Below are positions 1 to 9,262 of a DNA stretch of 64,000 nucleotides, in pieces. The first letter of the stretch is position 1. Each line of letters begins with the position of its first letter. Below the pieces are notes generated by a model. That model was not told where the DNA came from, made no database searches, and worked only from the letters and a program-made list of their open reading frames with translations. Source of the stretch: Fusobacterium perfoetens. GTDB taxonomy: Bacteria; Fusobacteriota; Fusobacteriia; Fusobacteriales; Fusobacteriaceae. A program made the translations under genes and the position numbers. The stretch lies in assembly GCF_021531475.1 (NCBI RefSeq), contig NZ_JADYTX010000003.1, forward strand, positions 1-64,000. The letters run 5' to 3'.

Positions 1-90
1 CATATAAAGTAAAAATATTAAATTAAACAATTTTTATCATAGAAAGTTAAGATTTACAGAAAACTCTTCACACCCTCTAAAAAGAAAAAA

Positions 91-118
91 TGTTACAAAC
101 CAGTAATAGTTTGTAACA
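91..118. terminator. bidirectional terminator after PBP gene
   Basis: Perfect 10-bp inverted repeat (TGTTACAAAC at 91-100 against GTTTGTAACA at 109-118). T-rich runs follow on both strands. On the minus strand it closes the penicillin-binding protein gene. The rest of 1-90 shows no gene. Confidence 0.8.
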
Positions 119-126
119 CTCTTTTT

Positions 127-2160
127 TTAATTATATAGGATTTCTACTAAATCTTTTTTATATTTGCTTGCTTTTTCAAGCTCAAGTCTGTTGTCTCTTA
201 TCAAGAATTTTCTTGAGTTCCAACCATCAGATAAAAGTCCTGAGAAAGCATCTAAGTTTTGATAGTATAATTCTCCACTAGCAACTAAAGTATCTATAAA
301 CTCAAACTTACTTGGAGTATAAAGTCCCTCATTTATTATCTCTTCATAATATCTTTTCCATAGTGGTGCAACAAGTTCTCCACCTGTTGTTTCCATTTTT
401 TTATTGTCATCATATCCAATATAAGCTGTCGTTACATATTCAGGAGTTATTCCAGCATACCAAACACTTAAAGAATCGTTTGTTGTTCCTGTTTTTCCTC
501 CTTGCTCAATATGTCCACCTTTTTTAGTTATAACAGTAGCTCCTTTACTTGTTCCATATTTTACAGAACCTATTAAAAGATTTGTTGTAAGAGCTATATC
601 TTTTGAGTCAAAAACTTTTTGTACAGATGGTGTATTTTTTATTAATGTATTTCCATTACTATCTCTCACTTCTGTAACAACCATAGGTTCAACAACATAC
701 CCACCATTTGAGAATATTGCAAAACCTTTTGCTAAATCTTTAGGAGTTACCGATAAAGTTCCCAAAGCTGTACTTAAATTTAAATCAGTTTCCATATTAG
801 CATTTAATTTTTTTAGATTTTCAGATAGTTTTCTTGGAGTAACACTTTTTAAAAGTTTTATAGTAACACTATTAACAGATCTAACAAGTCCGTCAAACAG
901 CGTGATATTATCTCTGTAAGTTACTCCATAATTTTTTGGAGCCCAACCTTGATCATATAAAACCCTTGAATCTTCTATAATTGTATTTTCAGAGTATCCA
1001 TCTATTATAGCAGAAAGATATACAAATGGCTTGAATGAAGAACCAATCTGTCTTTGTGACATTATAGCTCTATTGAAATTACCCGTTACATAATCTCTAC
1101 CACCTATGATAGAAGTGATATAACCATTTGAAGAATTTATTGTTATCATAGCACCTTGAAGTTCTTTATTTTTAGCAATGGCTGGATATTCGTTGAAAAC
1201 TCTCTCAGCTACTTTTTGCATATCGTAGTTTAAAGTAGTATAAACTTCTAATCCACCATTATAGATAACCTCTTCATCAAAATTATCATCTAAATAATCT
1301 AAAACTAAATCTGTAAAACTTGGAGCTAAAGATTTATTAACTCTACTTCTTGGATAAACAATTGTTGTATGAGCTAAATCCATTCCCTCTTTAAAATCCT
1401 CTTCCAATACAAACTTATGTTCCAAAGCCTCTTCATATTGGTCTTTTGTTATCATATTAAAGTTATACATTTGTTTTAGGACAAGCCTCATTCTTTGAAG
1501 AGCGTTATCAAGATGTTTTCTAGGATTATAAAATCCTGGTCTATTAGGTACACCTGCTAGAAGTGCCGCCTCTGGAATATTTATATATCTAATATCTTTT
1601 TTGAAAAGAGATTTTGCCGCACTTTTTATTCCGTAATCTCCGTCACCAAAATAGATTTCATTTAAATATTTAACAAATATTTCATCTTTTGTGTATCTTT
1701 TCTCTATCTCTATTGTAAGTATCGCCTCTTTTATCTTTCTAGAAATTTTCTTTTCATGACTTAAGAAAGCGTTTCTTGCTAATTGTTGAGTAAATGTACT
1801 AGCCCCTTGTCTTCTACTTTGATATTTTATATTTACAACTATAGCTCTTAAAATACCGATTGGGTCAATACCATAGTGACTGTAAAATCTTCTATCTTCG
1901 ATAGAGATAAAAGCATCTTTAGCACATTGTGGCACTTCATCAAACTTAGCTGGTATTCTTGATTCTTTGTATAAAACATCTATAACCTTTCCATTGATGT
2001 CATACACTTTTGTAGGAAGTGATGGAGAGTAAGATTCTATCAAAGTTTCAATATCTGGCAGTTGTTTTTTATAGTGGTTAATCACTAAGAATACACTTAA
2101 AATCCCACTAAAAAATAGAAATACAAAAGCTAATAAAATAATTTTAAAAATTTTTTTCAT
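127..2160 (-). CDS. penicillin-binding protein 1A-type transglycosylase/transpeptidase
   Basis: Bifunctional class A PBP that polymerises and cross-links peptidoglycan at the outer face of the inner membrane. The N-terminus is a signal anchor (hydrophobic, residues 7-27). The glycosyltransferase (GT51) domain carries the EDRRFYSHYGID and GASTFTQQLARN motifs. The transpeptidase domain carries SSFK (active-site Ser, near residue 373), SVN and KTGTTND. At 677 aa it is a little shorter than E. coli PBP1a but has both complete domains. It is followed at 14 bp spacing (upstream in its transcription direction) by rlmN, probably as one operon. Confidence 0.95.
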   Translation of the reverse strand: MKKIFKIILLAFVFLFFSGILSVFLVINHYKKQLPDIETLIESYSPSLPTKVYDINGKVIDVLYKESRIPAKFDEVPQCAKDAFISIEDRRFYSHYGIDPIGILRAIVVNIKYQSRRQGASTFTQQLARNAFLSHEKKISRKIKEAILTIEIEKRYTKDEIFVKYLNEIYFGDGDYGIKSAAKSLFKKDIRYINIPEAALLAGVPNRPGFYNPRKHLDNALQRMRLVLKQMYNFNMITKDQYEEALEHKFVLEEDFKEGMDLAHTTIVYPRSRVNKSLAPSFTDLVLDYLDDNFDEEVIYNGGLEVYTTLNYDMQKVAERVFNEYPAIAKNKELQGAMITINSSNGYITSIIGGRDYVTGNFNRAIMSQRQIGSSFKPFVYLSAIIDGYSENTIIEDSRVLYDQGWAPKNYGVTYRDNITLFDGLVRSVNSVTIKLLKSVTPRKLSENLKKLNANMETDLNLSTALGTLSVTPKDLAKGFAIFSNGGYVVEPMVVTEVRDSNGNTLIKNTPSVQKVFDSKDIALTTNLLIGSVKYGTSKGATVITKKGGHIEQGGKTGTTNDSLSVWYAGITPEYVTTAYIGYDDNKKMETTGGELVAPLWKRYYEEIINEGLYTPSKFEFIDTLVASGELYYQNLDAFSGLLSDGWNSRKFLIRDNRLELEKASKYKKDLVEILYN

Positions 2161-2174
2161 ATGACTTCTCCATA

Positions 2175-3224
2175 TTATTTAACAGTTCTTTGTCTTAATT
2201 GTCCGCAAGCTCCGTCTATATCAGTTCCTTTTTCTCCTCTGATGATAACATTAACTTTTCTATCATTTTTTAGATAGTTGTAGAATTTTTCGATTTTCTT
2301 GTCACTAGGTCTTTCAAAATCATTTTCAACAACTGGGTTATAAGGGATTAAGTTCAAAGCGTGGTCAAATTCGTGAACAAAATCTGCTAAAGTCTCAGCA
2401 TCACTTTGAGAAACATTAAAGTCTTTTATTAAGATATACTCAAAAGTTATTCTTCTATTTGAAGTTTTTTGATATTCTTGTAATACTGTAAATAGGTCTT
2501 CTAAAGGATATTTTTTATTGATTGGCATAAGTTCATCTCTTTTTTCGTTAAATACAGCGTGTAGAGATATAGCTAACTCAACTTGCATTTTTTCCTCTAA
2601 AAGTCTTTCTATTCCTGTGATAACTCCAGAAGTTGAAACAGTTATTTTTCTTCTTGAAATATTTAAACCTTTTTCGTCAGAAAGGATTTTTATAGCTTTT
2701 ATTAAGTTATCAATATTTAAGAAAGGCTCTCCCATTCCCATAAATACAAGATTGTTTACAGATTGTTCTTTATTTCTAAGTCTTCTTTCTATTGTGTAAA
2801 CTTGGTTTAAAATCTCGTGTACTGTTAGGTTTCTCTCATAACCAGATGCCCCAGTTGCACAGAATTTACATTTTACAGGGCAACCAACTTGAGTAGACAC
2901 ACATACAGTATTTCTATCTTTATGTTTTAATAAAACTGTTTCGATTGTATTTCCATCTTCTAGTTTAAATAAAAACTTTTCAGTTCCGTCTATTTTAGAT
3001 ATTTGATGATTTACTATGTTTAGTAAAGGTATATATGCTTTTTCACTTAAAGTTTCTCTATCTTTTAGAGAGATATTTGTCATATCGTGTATATTTCTTG
3101 CAAGTTTTGAATGTAGCCAGTTATATATTTGTTTTCCATAGAATTTTTTCATTCCTAAAGATAATATATAATCTGTCATCTCAGTTTCATTGAGATTTAA
3201 AAGTGCCATTTTTGTATTTTCCAT
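2175..3224 (-). CDS. rlmN: dual-specificity RNA methyltransferase RlmN
   Basis: Radical SAM enzyme that methylates C2 of A2503 in 23S rRNA (and A37 of some tRNAs). The CX3CX2C iron-sulfur motif is visible as CKFCATG after CPVK. The GMGEPFLN stretch and the C-terminal GACGQLRQ with its conserved catalytic Cys are also present. At 349 aa it is normal for the family. The start is preceded by CGGAGGAATA, a good ribosome-binding site. It probably shares a transcript with the PBP gene downstream. Confidence 0.96.
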   Translation of the reverse strand: MENTKMALLNLNETEMTDYILSLGMKKFYGKQIYNWLHSKLARNIHDMTNISLKDRETLSEKAYIPLLNIVNHQISKIDGTEKFLFKLEDGNTIETVLLKHKDRNTVCVSTQVGCPVKCKFCATGASGYERNLTVHEILNQVYTIERRLRNKEQSVNNLVFMGMGEPFLNIDNLIKAIKILSDEKGLNISRRKITVSTSGVITGIERLLEEKMQVELAISLHAVFNEKRDELMPINKKYPLEDLFTVLQEYQKTSNRRITFEYILIKDFNVSQSDAETLADFVHEFDHALNLIPYNPVVENDFERPSDKKIEKFYNYLKNDRKVNVIIRGEKGTDIDGACGQLRQRTVK

Positions 3225-3330
3225 TATTCCTCCGTTATTTTATCATTCTTTTAAAAAATTTATAAATCATTAAAATAAATATAATTGACTATCTATTTTA
3301 TCAGTTTTTTTATAAAATGACAAGCAAATA

Positions 3331-4455
3331 TTATATAATAGTGTTTAATATTTTTATTATCTCATCTTTTGTCAAAGTTCCCTTGATATTTCCTTGTTTT
3401 GGACTTCCTCCACCTTTTAAGTTTGGATATTCTTGACTTAATTTTTTTATAATCTCTCCACAATTTAGAGTATTACTTGAAAGCATAATAGAATCCTCTG
3501 TTATACCTATAAAAGTTTCCTCTCTTTTAGCAAAAGATTTTCTTACTTCGTTGATTATAGTTTTATTTTCCTCACAGATTATGATTCGTTTATCATTTAT
3601 TGTAATTGGATTTTCTAAGATCTCATTCAAGAAATATTTAGCATATTTTTGAGTTAGATTTGAATAATCTCTTTTTAAATTTTCATGCTCTCCCATATAT
3701 CTTTCAACCATATCTATGATTTCATTATCTCTACAGCTAAATTTATGATTTAACTCCCTTATAATTTTATCTTTTTTATTATAGTCAACCAAAGCTCTAT
3801 CTCCAGCTAAAAGATAGCATCTTGTATATTTTCCTTTGATTCTTTCTGAGAAAACCAATTTTAAAAGACGGATATCCTTTATATTTTTTACATGGAAACC
3901 TGCACAAGCACAATTGTCATACTCTGGTATCTCTACTATTCTTACAAGTCCCTCTTTTATCTTATCACTTAATGGTTTTCTAAGATTTATCTCTTTTGCC
4001 TCTGGGATAGTTACATTTTTTTCTAAGACTTCAATACCTAATTTTATAACCTCGTTTGTCTTAGCAAGTAACTCCTCTAAAGTCTCAGAAGATATTTTAT
4101 CGCTATCTAAATCAACTGTTGTGAAATCCTCAGCCATTCTGAATCCAACATTGTTTAAATTAAAATATTTTTTAGCAATCCCTGATAAAAGATGTTCTGC
4201 AGTGTGTTGTACAGCTATATCCTCTCTTCTTTTAAAATCTATTGTATAATCATATTCCTCTAGATTAAGCTCTCTATCTATTACTATTTCCTCAGCTAAA
4301 ACCTCTAAAACTGTAGCTTCTCCTATTGCTCCTCTATCTCCTAACTGTCCGCCCTTACCGTCAGTATAAAATTTTATAGGATTTTCATCTAAATATTCTA
4401 CAGTTATATTATAATTTTCTTTTTCTTTTCTACAATTAGTAACTTTTAATCTCAT
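3331..4455 (-). CDS. AlaX-like alanyl-tRNA editing protein with DHHA1 tail
   Basis: Stand-alone relative of the alanyl-tRNA synthetase editing domain, expected to hydrolyse Ser- or Gly-tRNA(Ala). Zinc and catalytic motifs are visible: HTAEH (HxxxH) and CAGFH (CxxxH). The C-terminus has a DHHA1-type region ending in a GGG-SPKQGNIKG glycine-rich loop, as in AlaS and in longer AlaX proteins (374 aa). There is no aminoacylation domain, so it is not AlaS. The RBS AGGGAGGG sits just upstream of ATG. Confidence 0.88.
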   Translation of the reverse strand: MRLKVTNCRKEKENYNITVEYLDENPIKFYTDGKGGQLGDRGAIGEATVLEVLAEEIVIDRELNLEEYDYTIDFKRREDIAVQHTAEHLLSGIAKKYFNLNNVGFRMAEDFTTVDLDSDKISSETLEELLAKTNEVIKLGIEVLEKNVTIPEAKEINLRKPLSDKIKEGLVRIVEIPEYDNCACAGFHVKNIKDIRLLKLVFSERIKGKYTRCYLLAGDRALVDYNKKDKIIRELNHKFSCRDNEIIDMVERYMGEHENLKRDYSNLTQKYAKYFLNEILENPITINDKRIIICEENKTIINEVRKSFAKREETFIGITEDSIMLSSNTLNCGEIIKKLSQEYPNLKGGGSPKQGNIKGTLTKDEIIKILNTII

Positions 4456-4539
4456 TTTTCCCTCCCTGCTAAAAAAACGCTATGATATATTATACAACAC
4501 TTTAGAGTAATTTTAAAGGCTAATTTTTTCAAAAACCTA

Positions 4540-4568
4540 TTGACAACCTTGTGAAAATATTGTATTAT
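4540..4568 (+). promoter_or_regulatory. sigma70 promoter of tRNA-Leu(CAA)
   Basis: TTGACA (4540-4545), 17-bp spacer, TATTAT (4563-4568), about 19 bp before the tRNA 5' end. A near-consensus, stable-RNA-type promoter. Confidence 0.85.
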
Positions 4569-4586
4569 ATTACTTGTTATAAGAAA

Positions 4587-4673
4587 GCCTGGATGGTGGA
4601 ATTGGTAGACGCGGCGGACTCAAAATCCGCTGGTAGCAATACCTTGCGGGTTCGAGTCCCGCTCTAGGCACCA
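4587..4673 (+). tRNA. tRNA-Leu (anticodon CAA)
   Basis: Class II tRNA with a long variable arm. The acceptor GCCTGGA pairs with TCTAGGC and CCA is encoded. The anticodon loop CTCAAAA gives anticodon CAA, reading UUG. The 3' end TCTAGGCACCA is the same as in tRNA-Leu(UAA) at 6565, where the prophage is inserted. Confidence 0.97.
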
Positions 4674-4686
4674 TTTTTAGAAAATT

Positions 4687-4712
4687 ATCTCCTAATATAG
4701 GAGATTTTTTTA
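4687..4712 (+). terminator. tRNA-Leu(CAA) terminator
   Basis: ATCTCCTA (4687-4694), 3-nt loop, TAGGAGAT (4698-4705), then a T run. The same CTCCTA/TAGGAG design recurs at the prophage left end (6694) and after the prophage (51293). Confidence 0.88.
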
Positions 4713-4853
4713 TTTTTTGGATATATCCTTTCTAATTTTTTAAAAATCAGAGGAAATATCGTACTAATGAAGAAAAATAGATAAAATCAATAGGAAACTT
4801 TAAAAAGCATTTTTAAATTATGTGATATAACGCTTTCAAAAATAAATCAAAAA

Positions 4854-4880
4854 GGAGAATCTGCATAATGTAAATTCTCC
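4854..4880 (-). terminator. terminator of the M24 peptidase gene
   Basis: GGAGAAT (4854-4860) pairs with ATTCTCC (4874-4880), followed on the minus strand by TTTTTGATTT. Nothing else is recognisable in 4713-4954. Confidence 0.7.
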
Positions 4881-4954
4881 CAATTTTTAATTAATTTTTT
4901 GTACCTATATAGTTGAAAGTTACTAATTTTCAATTATATATTTAATGTTTTTTA

Positions 4955-6349
4955 TTATTCAAAAGCTTTTTCTCTTACTTTTTCCACTTCTTCAGGATAT
5001 TTTACCATCTCTTCACCAAGTCTTCTATTTCCTGTCTTAGTTACTAAGAAATCTCCCTCATATCTCATTCCACCAAAGCCTATGTATTTTTCAAGCTCAT
5101 CATAATTTATATATTCTACAAATTTTTCTTCAATTTTCCATTGTTTGATTAGTTCTGGTATAAAATATATTCCCGGCTCAACAGTAAAGATAAAATCTTC
5201 CTCTAACTCTCTTCCAAGTCTTAAAGATGCTAAACCGAATTGTTCACTTTTAAATTGTCCATTATAACCAACTATAACTTCTCCGATATTTTCCATATCG
5301 TGAACATCTAACCCCATCATATGTCCTAGACCATGTGGCATAAATAAAGCATGAACACCTTTAGAAACTATCTCTTCTACATCACCTTTTAAAATATTTT
5401 TTTCCATTAATCCTTTAGTTAATACCTTACAAACTTCTAAATGAACCTCTTTATAAGTTATTCCCGGTTTTATAAGTTCGCTAGCTCTGTCAAACATAGA
5501 TATTAAAAGGTTATACATCTCTTTTTGTTCAGGAGTAAATTTTCCAGAAACTGGCATTGTAGTAGTCATATCCCCACAATATCCATTTTCAAGTTTTGCT
5601 CCAGCATCAATTAATAATAAATCCCCCTCTTTTAAAATATTGTTGTGGTTGTGGTTATGAAGTATTTGCCCATTGATTGTGCAAATAGTATGGAATGATG
5701 TGCCACAGTTGTAGCTTTTAGCAACTTTTTCTATCTCAGCCACCACTTCATATTCTTTCATTCCCGGTTTTGCCACTTCCATAGCTTTAAGATGCATCTC
5801 TCTTGTAATATTTACAGCTTTTTCTATCTCTTGAACCTCTTCAGGAGTTTTAAAGTTTCTTTGTTCTGCCACAGCATAACCTAAAGCATCTGAAGAATAT
5901 CTGTTGACTTCACTTGGTTTTATTCCAAACCACTCAGATAGTTTTAAAATATTTTCTGGTAAATATTGATTTATGTAGTGAACTCTTCTACCAGCATTTC
6001 TGGCATCTCTTAAATAGTTCCCTAACTCTTCATAAGGGAAAACATTGTCTACTCCAACTAATTTACATTGGTCAGCCAAAGTTATTTGTGGTCCTCCCCA
6101 AATTATATCATCTATTGTAAGCTCATTTCCAAAAATTATCTCTTGTTCTTTATCTATATCTATTATTCCCATAAGATTTTCTTTGTTCAAACCAAAGTAA
6201 TAAAGGAATGTTGAGTCTTGCACAAAAGGAAAAGCATTGTCAAGATAACTTGTTGGAGAAAGGCTATTCCCACAAATCAAAATAACTCCTTTTTCAAATT
6301 GATTTTTTAGTGCTAATCTTCTTTTCTCATAAGTTCTTCTTGAAAACAT
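4955..6349 (-). CDS. Xaa-Pro aminopeptidase (M24B metallopeptidase)
   Basis: Cytoplasmic di-metal aminopeptidase that removes an N-terminal residue preceding proline. It has an N-terminal AMP_N creatinase-type domain and a C-terminal pita-bread domain. Metal ligands are visible in order: LIDAGAKLENGYCGD, TTTMP, HGLGHMMGLDVHD, TVEPGIYF and GGMRYEGDFLVT. At 464 aa it is the usual length for PepP-type enzymes. It is transcribed alone, toward its own terminator at 4854-4880. Confidence 0.92.
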   Translation of the reverse strand: MFSRRTYEKRRLALKNQFEKGVILICGNSLSPTSYLDNAFPFVQDSTFLYYFGLNKENLMGIIDIDKEQEIIFGNELTIDDIIWGGPQITLADQCKLVGVDNVFPYEELGNYLRDARNAGRRVHYINQYLPENILKLSEWFGIKPSEVNRYSSDALGYAVAEQRNFKTPEEVQEIEKAVNITREMHLKAMEVAKPGMKEYEVVAEIEKVAKSYNCGTSFHTICTINGQILHNHNHNNILKEGDLLLIDAGAKLENGYCGDMTTTMPVSGKFTPEQKEMYNLLISMFDRASELIKPGITYKEVHLEVCKVLTKGLMEKNILKGDVEEIVSKGVHALFMPHGLGHMMGLDVHDMENIGEVIVGYNGQFKSEQFGLASLRLGRELEEDFIFTVEPGIYFIPELIKQWKIEEKFVEYINYDELEKYIGFGGMRYEGDFLVTKTGNRRLGEEMVKYPEEVEKVREKAFE

Positions 6350-6486
6350 ATATATCCCCCTCGTTGTAAAAAAATAGTTTTATATAATTATAATATGTTT
6401 TTTTAGAAAAATCAACTTTTTATAACTCCTTTAAAAATTTTATTCATTGATAAATAAAGAAAAACTCATTTTTTTAATAAAAATTA

Positions 6487-6515
6487 TTGACAGTTTTTAT
6501 AAAATATGATATTAT
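6487..6515 (+). promoter_or_regulatory. sigma70 promoter of tRNA-Leu(UAA)
   Basis: TTGACA (6487-6492), 17-bp spacer, TATTAT (6510-6515). Same hexamers and spacing as the other tRNA-Leu promoter at 4540. Confidence 0.85.
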
Positions 6516-6564
6516 TATTCTTGTCTTGAGGAAGTAGAAAATAAAACCTACTAAACTTAAGAAT

Positions 6565-6653
6565 GCCTGGATGGCGGAACAGGTAGACGCACAGGACTTA
6601 AAATCCTGTGGTATCTTGATACCGTGCCGGTTCGATTCCGGCTCTAGGCACCA
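6565..6653 (+). tRNA. tRNA-Leu (anticodon UAA), prophage attachment target
   Basis: Class II tRNA with encoded CCA. The acceptor GCCTGGA pairs with TCTAGGC. The anticodon loop CTTAAAA gives UAA. The prophage joins at its 3' terminus: the last 11 bases plus one more form the left attachment core. The tRNA remains complete after integration. Confidence 0.97.
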
Positions 6654-6654
6654 C
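6643..6654. repeat. left attachment core (attL)
   Basis: 12-bp TCTAGGCACCAC, covering the tRNA-Leu 3' end, repeated exactly at 51269-51280. The serine integrase gene starts its 3' end 64 bp away. Sequence to the right of the right copy, not this one, carries the expected host tRNA terminator. Confidence 0.82.
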
Positions 6655-6693
6655 AGATTACCATACTTTTTAAAAGTATTAACATAGAAAAAA

Positions 6694-6712
6694 CTCCTAA
6701 TATTTTTAGGAG
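6694..6712. terminator. phage-supplied terminator at left prophage end
   Basis: CTCCTAA (6694-6700), 5-nt loop, TTAGGAG (6706-6712), with A-rich and T-rich flanks on both sides, so it can act in both directions. It can stop tRNA-Leu transcription and also the leftward integrase operon. It replaces the host terminator displaced to 51293. Confidence 0.8.
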
Positions 6713-6717
6713 CTTTT

Positions 6718-8121
6718 TTATTTTATAAATATTTTTATTTCTAATGGTTTTGTATTTATTAATTCTATGTGATGAATGAGTAATCTAAACATATATTTTA
6801 AATCTTCCATATCTCTCTCATCTTTATTTTTTAAAACTTCTTTTAAAATTTCTAAATTTTCTAGTTGTTCATCAGAACTTACTATTTCATCTTTTAAAGT
6901 TTTTTCTAAAATTCTTTTTTCAGATTTTATATTATTGATTTTTATTACTAATTCTTGCATTTCTTCGTCTAGTTCTTTTTCAGATATATGCCCTTTTCTA
7001 AACATATACCTTATTCTTTCTTGCTCTTTCTCATAACTATCTAAAAAAGTTTCAAGATTTTTTATTTTAACTTTGTAACTACTTTTGCTGACTTCTACAC
7101 TATTTAATTCTTTTAGTTCTGCCATTTCAAATAGTTCTTTTTCAATCTTAGGCTCTAATCTCATCTTGCTAATAGATTTTCCACAAACATTACATCTATA
7201 ATCAACTCTACCGTTTTCTTTTGTATGAGCATACATTTTACCACCACAAGGACATCTAACTATCCCAGTAAACATTAATGTTGATTTTCCTGCCGTCTTT
7301 TTTCTTCTAACTTCTATTGTAGAATTAGCTTGATTAAATGTTTCCTCATCTATTATAGGCTCGTGGCTACCTTTGAAATATTTGTAATCCTTATTAACTT
7401 TAATTTCTCCAGTATTAATATTATTTTCTTTTTTACCATATCTTAAATACCCAAGATAAAATTTATTCTGTAAAATCCATTTTATAGTTGATGGATTTTT
7501 ACCAAATAACTCTCCAGTTTCTTTTAAGCTCCTACAAGCTATATAATAATCAAATATAGCTCTCACTTCATTAGCTTTCGTTTCATCTATTAATATTATT
7601 TTATTATCCTCTTTATCTTTTTTATAACCTAGTGGGAGCTTTCCACCTTGCCATATTCCCTCTTTTGCTCTAGCCCATTTATTAGATTTTACCCTAACCG
7701 ATATTTGCTTTCTCTCGTACTCTCCAAGACTTGATTGTATCTGAAAGAATAACATTCCAGTAGGAGTATTTGTATTTAATTCAGGCTGTGAGATACTTAT
7801 AAAATGTATATCATTCTTTTGTAGCTCCAATACGAAATTCAACATCGTTAATGTAATTCTTGATATTCTCGAACTTTCCCACACAACTAAAATATCAAAC
7901 TCTCTATTTTTTATTTTTTCTTGGAGTTCTAAAAAACCTTTTCTGTCGTCGTTTCCTCCGCTCTCAACATCTTGTATTATATCAATTAAATCATACCCTT
8001 GAAGTTGACAGAAGTCCTGACATTTCTTTATTTGAAATTCCAAACTTCTGCCCTCCTCTTGTGTAATTGTTGATACTCTACAATATGCTATTGTTCTATT
8101 TTTCTTCGCTGACAATAACAT
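6718..8121 (-). CDS. int: large serine recombinase (prophage integrase)
   Basis: Site-specific integrase. The N-terminal resolvase domain (residues 8-150) begins TIAYCRVST, where the catalytic Ser lies in CRVST. The Recombinase domain is at about 170-270. A zinc ribbon (CPCGG ... CNVCGK) and a coiled coil near 350-420 follow, which is the canonical large-serine-recombinase order at 467 aa. The RBS AAAGGAGAG lies just before ATG 8121. It sits directly beside attL. Tyrosine rather than serine integrases usually use tRNA 3' ends, which makes this pairing notable. Confidence 0.93.
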   Translation of the reverse strand: MLLSAKKNRTIAYCRVSTITQEEGRSLEFQIKKCQDFCQLQGYDLIDIIQDVESGGNDDRKGFLELQEKIKNREFDILVVWESSRISRITLTMLNFVLELQKNDIHFISISQPELNTNTPTGMLFFQIQSSLGEYERKQISVRVKSNKWARAKEGIWQGGKLPLGYKKDKEDNKIILIDETKANEVRAIFDYYIACRSLKETGELFGKNPSTIKWILQNKFYLGYLRYGKKENNINTGEIKVNKDYKYFKGSHEPIIDEETFNQANSTIEVRRKKTAGKSTLMFTGIVRCPCGGKMYAHTKENGRVDYRCNVCGKSISKMRLEPKIEKELFEMAELKELNSVEVSKSSYKVKIKNLETFLDSYEKEQERIRYMFRKGHISEKELDEEMQELVIKINNIKSEKRILEKTLKDEIVSSDEQLENLEILKEVLKNKDERDMEDLKYMFRLLIHHIELINTKPLEIKIFIK

Positions 8122-8188
8122 TTTCTCTCTCCTTTTGATTTTGTCTTATCTTATAAATAATATTTACTATCTCAACTTTATTAATCAT
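8096..8188 (-). CDS. 30-aa peptide overlapping integrase start
   Basis: Small ORF with GGGGG 6-7 nt before ATG 8188. It overlaps the end of the XRE gene by 8 bp and the start of int by 26 bp, so it could couple translation of the two. It encodes a lysine- and glutamate-rich peptide with no recognisable domain. It may be only a leader, or not translated. Confidence 0.35.
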   Translation of the reverse strand: MINKVEIVNIIYKIRQNQKERENVIVSEEK

Positions 8189-8558
8189 TGTCAACCCCCT
8201 TTTCTAAATCTTTTTTTAGAATAATATTTATAGTTTTTATTGTTCTTTCACTTATTTTATCCAAGTTTTCAGATAATAGTATTATCAGTTTTCTCTTATT
8301 TAACGAATCTATATTTTTTAAATCTATTAATATGCTAGAACTATTTAATTTTGTTATTGCCTTATATATTTCTTGCATTTCCTCAGAGATATTATATTCA
8401 GTAAATAATCTATTTAATGTGGTCTCTGAAAAATTTCTACGACCTGTTTCTACTCTATATAAGAAGTTTTTAGTTATACCTAATTTATTTGCCATTTCAA
8501 TTTTGCTATGCTTATGTCTTTTCCTAAGACTTATTAGCAAGTATTTTATATCTACCAT
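8181..8558 (-). CDS. XRE-family helix-turn-helix regulator
   Basis: 125-aa DNA-binding protein. The helix-turn-helix spans residues 10-60 (MANKLGITKNFLYRVETG is typical Cro/CI form). The C-terminal half is helical and charged, without a peptidase domain. It lies between int and an unknown gene in the leftward operon, so it may tune integrase or excision expression. There is no recognisable operator beside it. Confidence 0.8.
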   Translation of the reverse strand: MVDIKYLLISLRKRHKHSKIEMANKLGITKNFLYRVETGRRNFSETTLNRLFTEYNISEEMQEIYKAITKLNSSSILIDLKNIDSLNKRKLIILLSENLDKISERTIKTINIILKKDLEKGVDND

Positions 8559-8567
8559 AAAACACCT

Positions 8568-9248
8568 CTACACAATATGTTTTCTTTTTTTATAAATTTT
8601 AATATTATTCATTAGTTTATCTTTTTTATTATCAAAAGCTACTTTTTCAACGAAGTTTTTGTATTCCTCAAAAGTTTCAAATTCGCTTGTAACTATTATT
8701 TCGTTTTCTATGAATTTTTCGTATTTGCTAAAAAGATTCTTTAAAGTATTAATATCCTTTTCAAGACCATATTTTTTTATTGTAGGCTCCAGTTGTTCTA
8801 AATACTTGATAGAATACATCACTATACAAAAGGTACTTAAAAAATCTTTAGGAAGTGTATTCTCCTCAATTTCTGCATTTACTGAATTTTTAGGTCTTTT
8901 ACAATTCTTAGGCATTCTCTCTGTTGAATCTGCAATAGCTCTATAAGTTGCACTTGCTATTGTATCAACTTTCTTTAAATCACTGCTATTGACTTTGTAC
9001 CCATAAAAATTTTTTCTTAATTTTTCACATATATTGTATGCTCTTTTTAAAACTAAATTTCTGTAATAGATATTTAAAAACCCCCCCATTTTTATTTCTT
9101 CTTCCCAAATATCTATATGGGTTTTAAGGGATTTGTTAATAATTCCAACAGCTGTTTGAAGTTTTATGAAATATCTACTTTCAGAAACTTTAACCATTAT
9201 AAGATTTTTTGTTTCCTCTTGTTGACTTTTTACCATACCGTTTAACAT
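8568..9248 (-). CDS. hypothetical helical protein with a G7 tract
   Basis: 226 aa, mostly predicted helical, with no family recognised. It contains a run of seven C on the plus strand (9081-9087; MGG-coding GGGGGGG in the gene), unusual in this AT-rich DNA and potentially slippery. The start is uncertain: a second ATG follows four codons in. It was considered as a DGR accessory (Avd-like four-helix bundle), but no convincing resemblance is visible. Confidence 0.6.
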   Translation of the reverse strand: MLNGMVKSQQEETKNLIMVKVSESRYFIKLQTAVGIINKSLKTHIDIWEEEIKMGGFLNIYYRNLVLKRAYNICEKLRKNFYGYKVNSSDLKKVDTIASATYRAIADSTERMPKNCKRPKNSVNAEIEENTLPKDFLSTFCIVMYSIKYLEQLEPTIKKYGLEKDINTLKNLFSKYEKFIENEIIVTSEFETFEEYKNFVEKVAFDNKKDKLMNNIKIYKKRKHIV

Positions 9249-9262
9249 ATTTATATATTCAT

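Noticed and set aside
8188-8595. 135-codon plus-strand frame
   Set aside because: Shadow of the XRE regulator gene, which has a clear helix-turn-helix.
8568-9248. Avd-like DGR accessory protein
   Set aside because: Helical but about 100 residues too long, with no recognisable Avd pattern, and 39 kb from the RT.
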